DNA from: an uncultured Bacilli bacterium
Lineage (GTDB): Bacteria > Bacillota_I > Bacilli_A > RF39 > UBA660
NCBI GenBank assembly: GCA_947629655.1
Contig: CANREL010000003.1
Coordinates: 102,789-166,788, forward strand
DNA: 64,000 nt
Reading direction: 5' to 3'
Every line of letters begins with the position of its first letter. The stretch's first letter is position 1. Positions 61,516-64,000 of the stretch are shown here, in pieces. A program made the translations under genes and the position numbers. The notes under the pieces are model-generated. The model saw only the letters and a program-made list of their open reading frames with translations. It did not search any database and was not told the DNA's origin.

Positions 61516-62385
61516 ATGGAGTTAGCGAATGAATGGAAAGACTATGAACTCATCGATTGCTCAAATGGTGAAAAATTGGAGCGTTGGGGTGATATCATTT
61601 TATTGCGACCTGATCCACAAGTAATTTGGGATAATGGTGATTTGCGTGAAAAGTATTCAAATATCAATAGTCATTATCATCGCAGTAATAAAGGAGGAGG
61701 GCATTGGGAAAATTTAAAAAGTACGCCTCCAGCTTGGAAGATAAAATATAAAGATTTGACATTTAATATTAAACAGATGGGATTTAAACATACGGGACTT
61801 TTTCCTGAACAGGCAGTCAACTGGGAGTTTATGATGAATAAGATTAAAAATAGTAATAGACCAGTCAAAGTGTTAAATCTATTTGCTTATACGGGAGGAG
61901 CAAGTGTGGCTTGCTTAAAAGCAGGAGCTAGTGTTGTCCATGTCGATTCGTCACGAGGAATGGTCGATTGGGCGAAAGAAAATGTGCGTTCTTGTCAAAT
62001 GGAAGATAGACCAATTCGCTACATCGTTGATGACGTTGTAAAGTTTGTCAAAAGAGAGATTAGACGTGGTAATAAATATGATGCCATCATCATGGATCCG
62101 CCATCATATGGTCGTGGTAGTAATGGTGAAGTGTGGGATATCGAAAAGGACTTGTTCCAATTAGTTTGTTTGTGCAATGAAATATTAGTAGATGATCCTT
62201 TATTCTTCATAATAAATACTTATTCAACGGGATTGTCTAAAGAAATTTTTACGAATGTTTTAAAAATGACAGTTGGTAAGAATCATCATGGTAAAATATA
62301 TTCGATTGAGATAGGAATTCCCATAAAGAATAGTGATTTAGTTCTTCCTTGTGGAATGACGGCGAGGTTTGAAAAAGATGAATGA
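61516..62385 (+). CDS. Class I SAM-dependent methyltransferase (RlmI/RlmK-like)
   Basis: 289 aa. The SAM-binding motif VLNLFAYTGGASVACLKAGA, the acidic residue VHVDSS, and the DPPSYGRG catalytic-type motif are visible. The order fits the RlmI/PF10672 group of rRNA cytosine methyltransferases, but with no PUA domain at the N-terminus, so the exact target is unclear. The start is ATG 61516 after GGTGAT. It overlaps the downstream pseudouridine synthase gene, hinting at shared rRNA modification work. Confidence 0.8.
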   Translation: MELANEWKDYELIDCSNGEKLERWGDIILLRPDPQVIWDNGDLREKYSNINSHYHRSNKGGGHWENLKSTPPAWKIKYKDLTFNIKQMGFKHTGLFPEQAVNWEFMMNKIKNSNRPVKVLNLFAYTGGASVACLKAGASVVHVDSSRGMVDWAKENVRSCQMEDRPIRYIVDDVVKFVKREIRRGNKYDAIIMDPPSYGRGSNGEVWDIEKDLFQLVCLCNEILVDDPLFFIINTYSTGLSKEIFTNVLKMTVGKNHHGKIYSIEIGIPIKNSDLVLPCGMTARFEKDE

Positions 62386-63046
62386 TTTAGAAATATTATA
62401 TGAAGATAATCATATAATTGTAGTAGTAAAACCTAATAACATATTGAGTCAAAGTGATAGTACAAAAGATACAGATATGCTGACAATTATAAAGAATTAT
62501 CTTAAAAAAAAGTATAATAAGCCAGGTAATGTTTACTTGGGACTTGTTCATCGCCTAGATCGACCAGTCAGTGGTGTCATGGTATTCGCTAAGACTTCTA
62601 AGGCAGCTTCACGTTTGTCAGAACAAGTGCGAACGCATGTCTTTAAAAAGCGATATATGGCTATCGTTTGGGATGATGGAAGTTTAAAAGATAGTGATAC
62701 TTTTATTGATTACATTTCTAAAGCTGATGATAACAGTAGTAAAATTGTCTCTTCTTCAGATGGAAAATATGCTGAACTAAGTTATCGAGTTCTAGAATGT
62801 GATAAAAAGAATTCTTTGTCTTTAGTTGACATTGAGTTGAAAACGGGAAGACATCATCAAATCAGAGTACAATTTTCATCACGTAATCATCCACTTTTTG
62901 GAGACCAGAGGTATGGAAAAAGAGATAATAATCAAATAGCTTTACATGCTTATCAAATAGAATTTATTCATCCGACAACTAAAGAAAAAATGATATTTGT
63001 ATCAAAACCTAATAGAGAAAGTAAATGGATTAATTTTAATATATAA
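62378..63046 (+). CDS. RluA family pseudouridine synthase
   Basis: 222 aa. The catalytic motif HRLDRPVSG has Asp61; the later GRHHQIRVQF and LFGDQRYG segments are typical. It lacks an S4 domain, which makes it a short RluA/RluD-like enzyme acting on rRNA or tRNA. The start is ATG 62378 (in-frame TTG 62369 lies close to the ribosome site GAGG). Overlaps the methyltransferase gene by eight bases. Confidence 0.88.
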   Translation: MNDLEILYEDNHIIVVVKPNNILSQSDSTKDTDMLTIIKNYLKKKYNKPGNVYLGLVHRLDRPVSGVMVFAKTSKAASRLSEQVRTHVFKKRYMAIVWDDGSLKDSDTFIDYISKADDNSSKIVSSSDGKYAELSYRVLECDKKNSLSLVDIELKTGRHHQIRVQFSSRNHPLFGDQRYGKRDNNQIALHAYQIEFIHPTTKEKMIFVSKPNRESKWINFNI

Positions 63047-63061
63047 TATTCGTAAATTATC

Positions 63062-63090
63062 TTGCATTTACTTTTTATTTTTGATATATT
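63062..63090 (+). promoter_or_regulatory. Promoter of the Glu/Pro-rich membrane protein gene
   Basis: TTGCAT, 17-nt spacer and TATATT. Confidence 0.6.
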
Positions 63091-63142
63091 GTTATTAGAG
63101 TATGAGAATAGATATGGAGAATATCGAGGGAGATGAAAATTT

Positions 63143-63922
63143 ATGCAATATATGAGTTTTGATTTGAGTTGGTTTACGACTTTGCCAGGTATTTTGATAA
63201 CTGTGGGTTTAATCTTATTACTTGTTGGGATGATATTCTATCTTTTAAGTGGTAAGAAAGATAAGGGAGAAAATAAGGAAGAAGTTCCTAGTAGTGATGC
63301 AACTACAACACCTAGTGAACCTCAAGTAGAAGCAAGTGCTGATACAAGTGCAGCAACGACACCTGAAGTTGTTGCTACTCCAGAAGTTACTCCTAGTGAA
63401 CCAGAGGTTAGCGTACCAGCAGTAGAAAATAGTGCTACTGAAGAAAAGGTTGAAAGCACTCCAATTGAAGAAAATCCTACCGCTAATACTGAAGAAGCTA
63501 AACCTGAAGAACTAGAAGTTGCTGTTCCTACAATTGAAGAAAAACCAGCCGAAGAAAAATTAGAAATAGAAGTACCAACTGAAGAGAAAAGTGAGGAAAA
63601 GAAAGATGATAGTGCTGTATCTATCTATGGTGGTGCTAGTCCACAAGTCAGTGTGACACAAGAAGAACCAAGAAAAGCATATGGTGGAGCAGATCCTCTT
63701 GAAAATACAGGTGCTTTACCAAGAGTTGAGGTTCCAGCTGAACCAGCTACACCAGTAGTTGAGGAAAAACCAGTTGAAGAAAAAACAGAAGAAAAAGTTG
63801 AAGAAAAACCAACTGCAGAAGAACCAGCTGCTACTGTAGATAAACCTGAAGAAGAAAAGAAAGAAGAAAAAGCTGGAAATCAAGCTACACCTACTGATGA
63901 TATTGAGACATTAGAATTTTAA
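63143..63922 (+). CDS. Glu/Pro-rich single-TM membrane protein
   Basis: 259 aa. A membrane helix at about 15-37 follows a short N-terminus; the rest is a Glu/Pro/Thr/Val-rich disordered tail, predicted cytoplasmic from the KKDK after the helix. Two short repeats of the form YGGA(S/D)P, the second followed by LENTG, stand out of the low complexity and could be binding motifs. The layout recalls ZipA-like anchors, but no family can be given. GAGGGAG precedes the ATG. Confidence 0.55.
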   Translation: MQYMSFDLSWFTTLPGILITVGLILLLVGMIFYLLSGKKDKGENKEEVPSSDATTTPSEPQVEASADTSAATTPEVVATPEVTPSEPEVSVPAVENSATEEKVESTPIEENPTANTEEAKPEELEVAVPTIEEKPAEEKLEIEVPTEEKSEEKKDDSAVSIYGGASPQVSVTQEEPRKAYGGADPLENTGALPRVEVPAEPATPVVEEKPVEEKTEEKVEEKPTAEEPAATVDKPEEEKKEEKAGNQATPTDDIETLEF

Positions 63923-64000
63923 TGGGTTCAATGTCAAGTAGTGTTGGTGGAACCAAAAACTAATGATAAATGAACTGTGTAGAGGACTAAAAATTTAGTT
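63923..64000. other. Unassigned right edge
   Basis: 78 bases after the last gene. GGTTC and GAACC (63925-63953) can pair. I see no ORF of useful length and no recognised RNA motif; it may be the start of an RNA gene cut by the window edge. Confidence 0.2.

Noticed and set aside
63923..64000. Start of an SRP RNA or RNase P RNA gene
   Set aside because: Compared with the conserved motifs of both RNAs as I remember them, none matched convincingly; left unassigned.

Overview
This is an AT-rich segment of a Gram-positive-type bacterial chromosome using the standard code (TGA is a stop, Trp is TGG). Many ribosome-binding sites have the form AGGTGAT. The gene content suggests a reduced, anaerobic Bacilli/Mollicutes-related lineage, for example an uncultivated gut RF39-like organism: sortase and D,D-carboxypeptidase (so it has a wall), pyruvate formate-lyase, FeoAB, a T-box-controlled gatCAB-aspS operon, a type VII-like secretion ATPase and a SipW-type signal peptidase. 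The taxonomic placement is inference. No rRNA, CRISPR array, prophage or insertion sequence was seen.

Layout. 1-6.1 kb: an NPKTG-anchored surface protein divergent from an unusually long class B sortase, a DUF3137 membrane protein, a membrane thioredoxin-like protein, a zinc-ribbon membrane protein and a membrane transglutaminase-like protein. 6.2-19.9 kb: feoA-feoB, a YkpA/YbiT-type ABC-F ATPase, a rhodanese, two Tim44-like zinc-ribbon proteins, UPF0316, a DedA/TVP38-type protein, RmuC, Tex, small membrane proteins and trpS (minus strand). 20-25.8 kb: a promoter and T-box leader with an AAC (Asn) specifier, then gatC-gatA-gatB-aspS. The AspRS carries the His typical of non-discriminating enzymes, so the operon looks like an Asn-tRNA(Asn) supply route sensed by tRNA(Asn). 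25.9-33.9 kb: a membrane protein, a lipoprotein, then a type VII secretion-like locus (EssC ATPase, EsaB/YukD-like ubiquitin fold, two WXG-like helical proteins and a 70-aa helical hairpin). EsaA, EssA and EssB were not seen.

34-41.1 kb: a dacB-like carboxypeptidase and rluB, then a four-gene SipW module (TasA/CalY-like secreted protein, signal peptidase, DUF5305-like protein, and a 721-aa protein with a TasA-like N-terminus and two DUF6273-like domains). 41.2-48.7 kb: ferredoxin and a set resembling the Bacillus yunB-yutD-yutH-yutI neighbourhood, interrupted by a DUF1292 gene and a 1065-aa protein with six 30-residue Asp/Lys repeats. YunB, YutH and the dacB-rluB pairing look like relics of a spore-forming ancestor. 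48.7-50 kb: twelve tRNA genes in two transcription blocks (Val, Thr, Tyr, Gln, Lys; then Leu, Ser, fMet, Asp, Phe, Arg, Pro), all with encoded CCA. 50-58.3 kb: an XRE regulator, a two-TM pilin-like/SGNH hydrolase fusion, a chagasin-like lipoprotein, a BspA-type LRR protein, an M3 peptidase, a nucleotidyltransferase-like protein and a PH-domain protein. 58.5-64 kb: pflB-pflA, a SAM methyltransferase, an RluA-family pseudouridine synthase and a Glu/Pro-rich membrane protein.

Transcription architecture is very compact. Intrinsic terminators often sit between genes, -10 boxes frequently follow within a few bases, and predicted 5' leaders are often only about 10-15 nt. Two genes look leaderless. 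Starts given here are chosen by Shine-Dalgarno position and are often downstream of the longest possible start.
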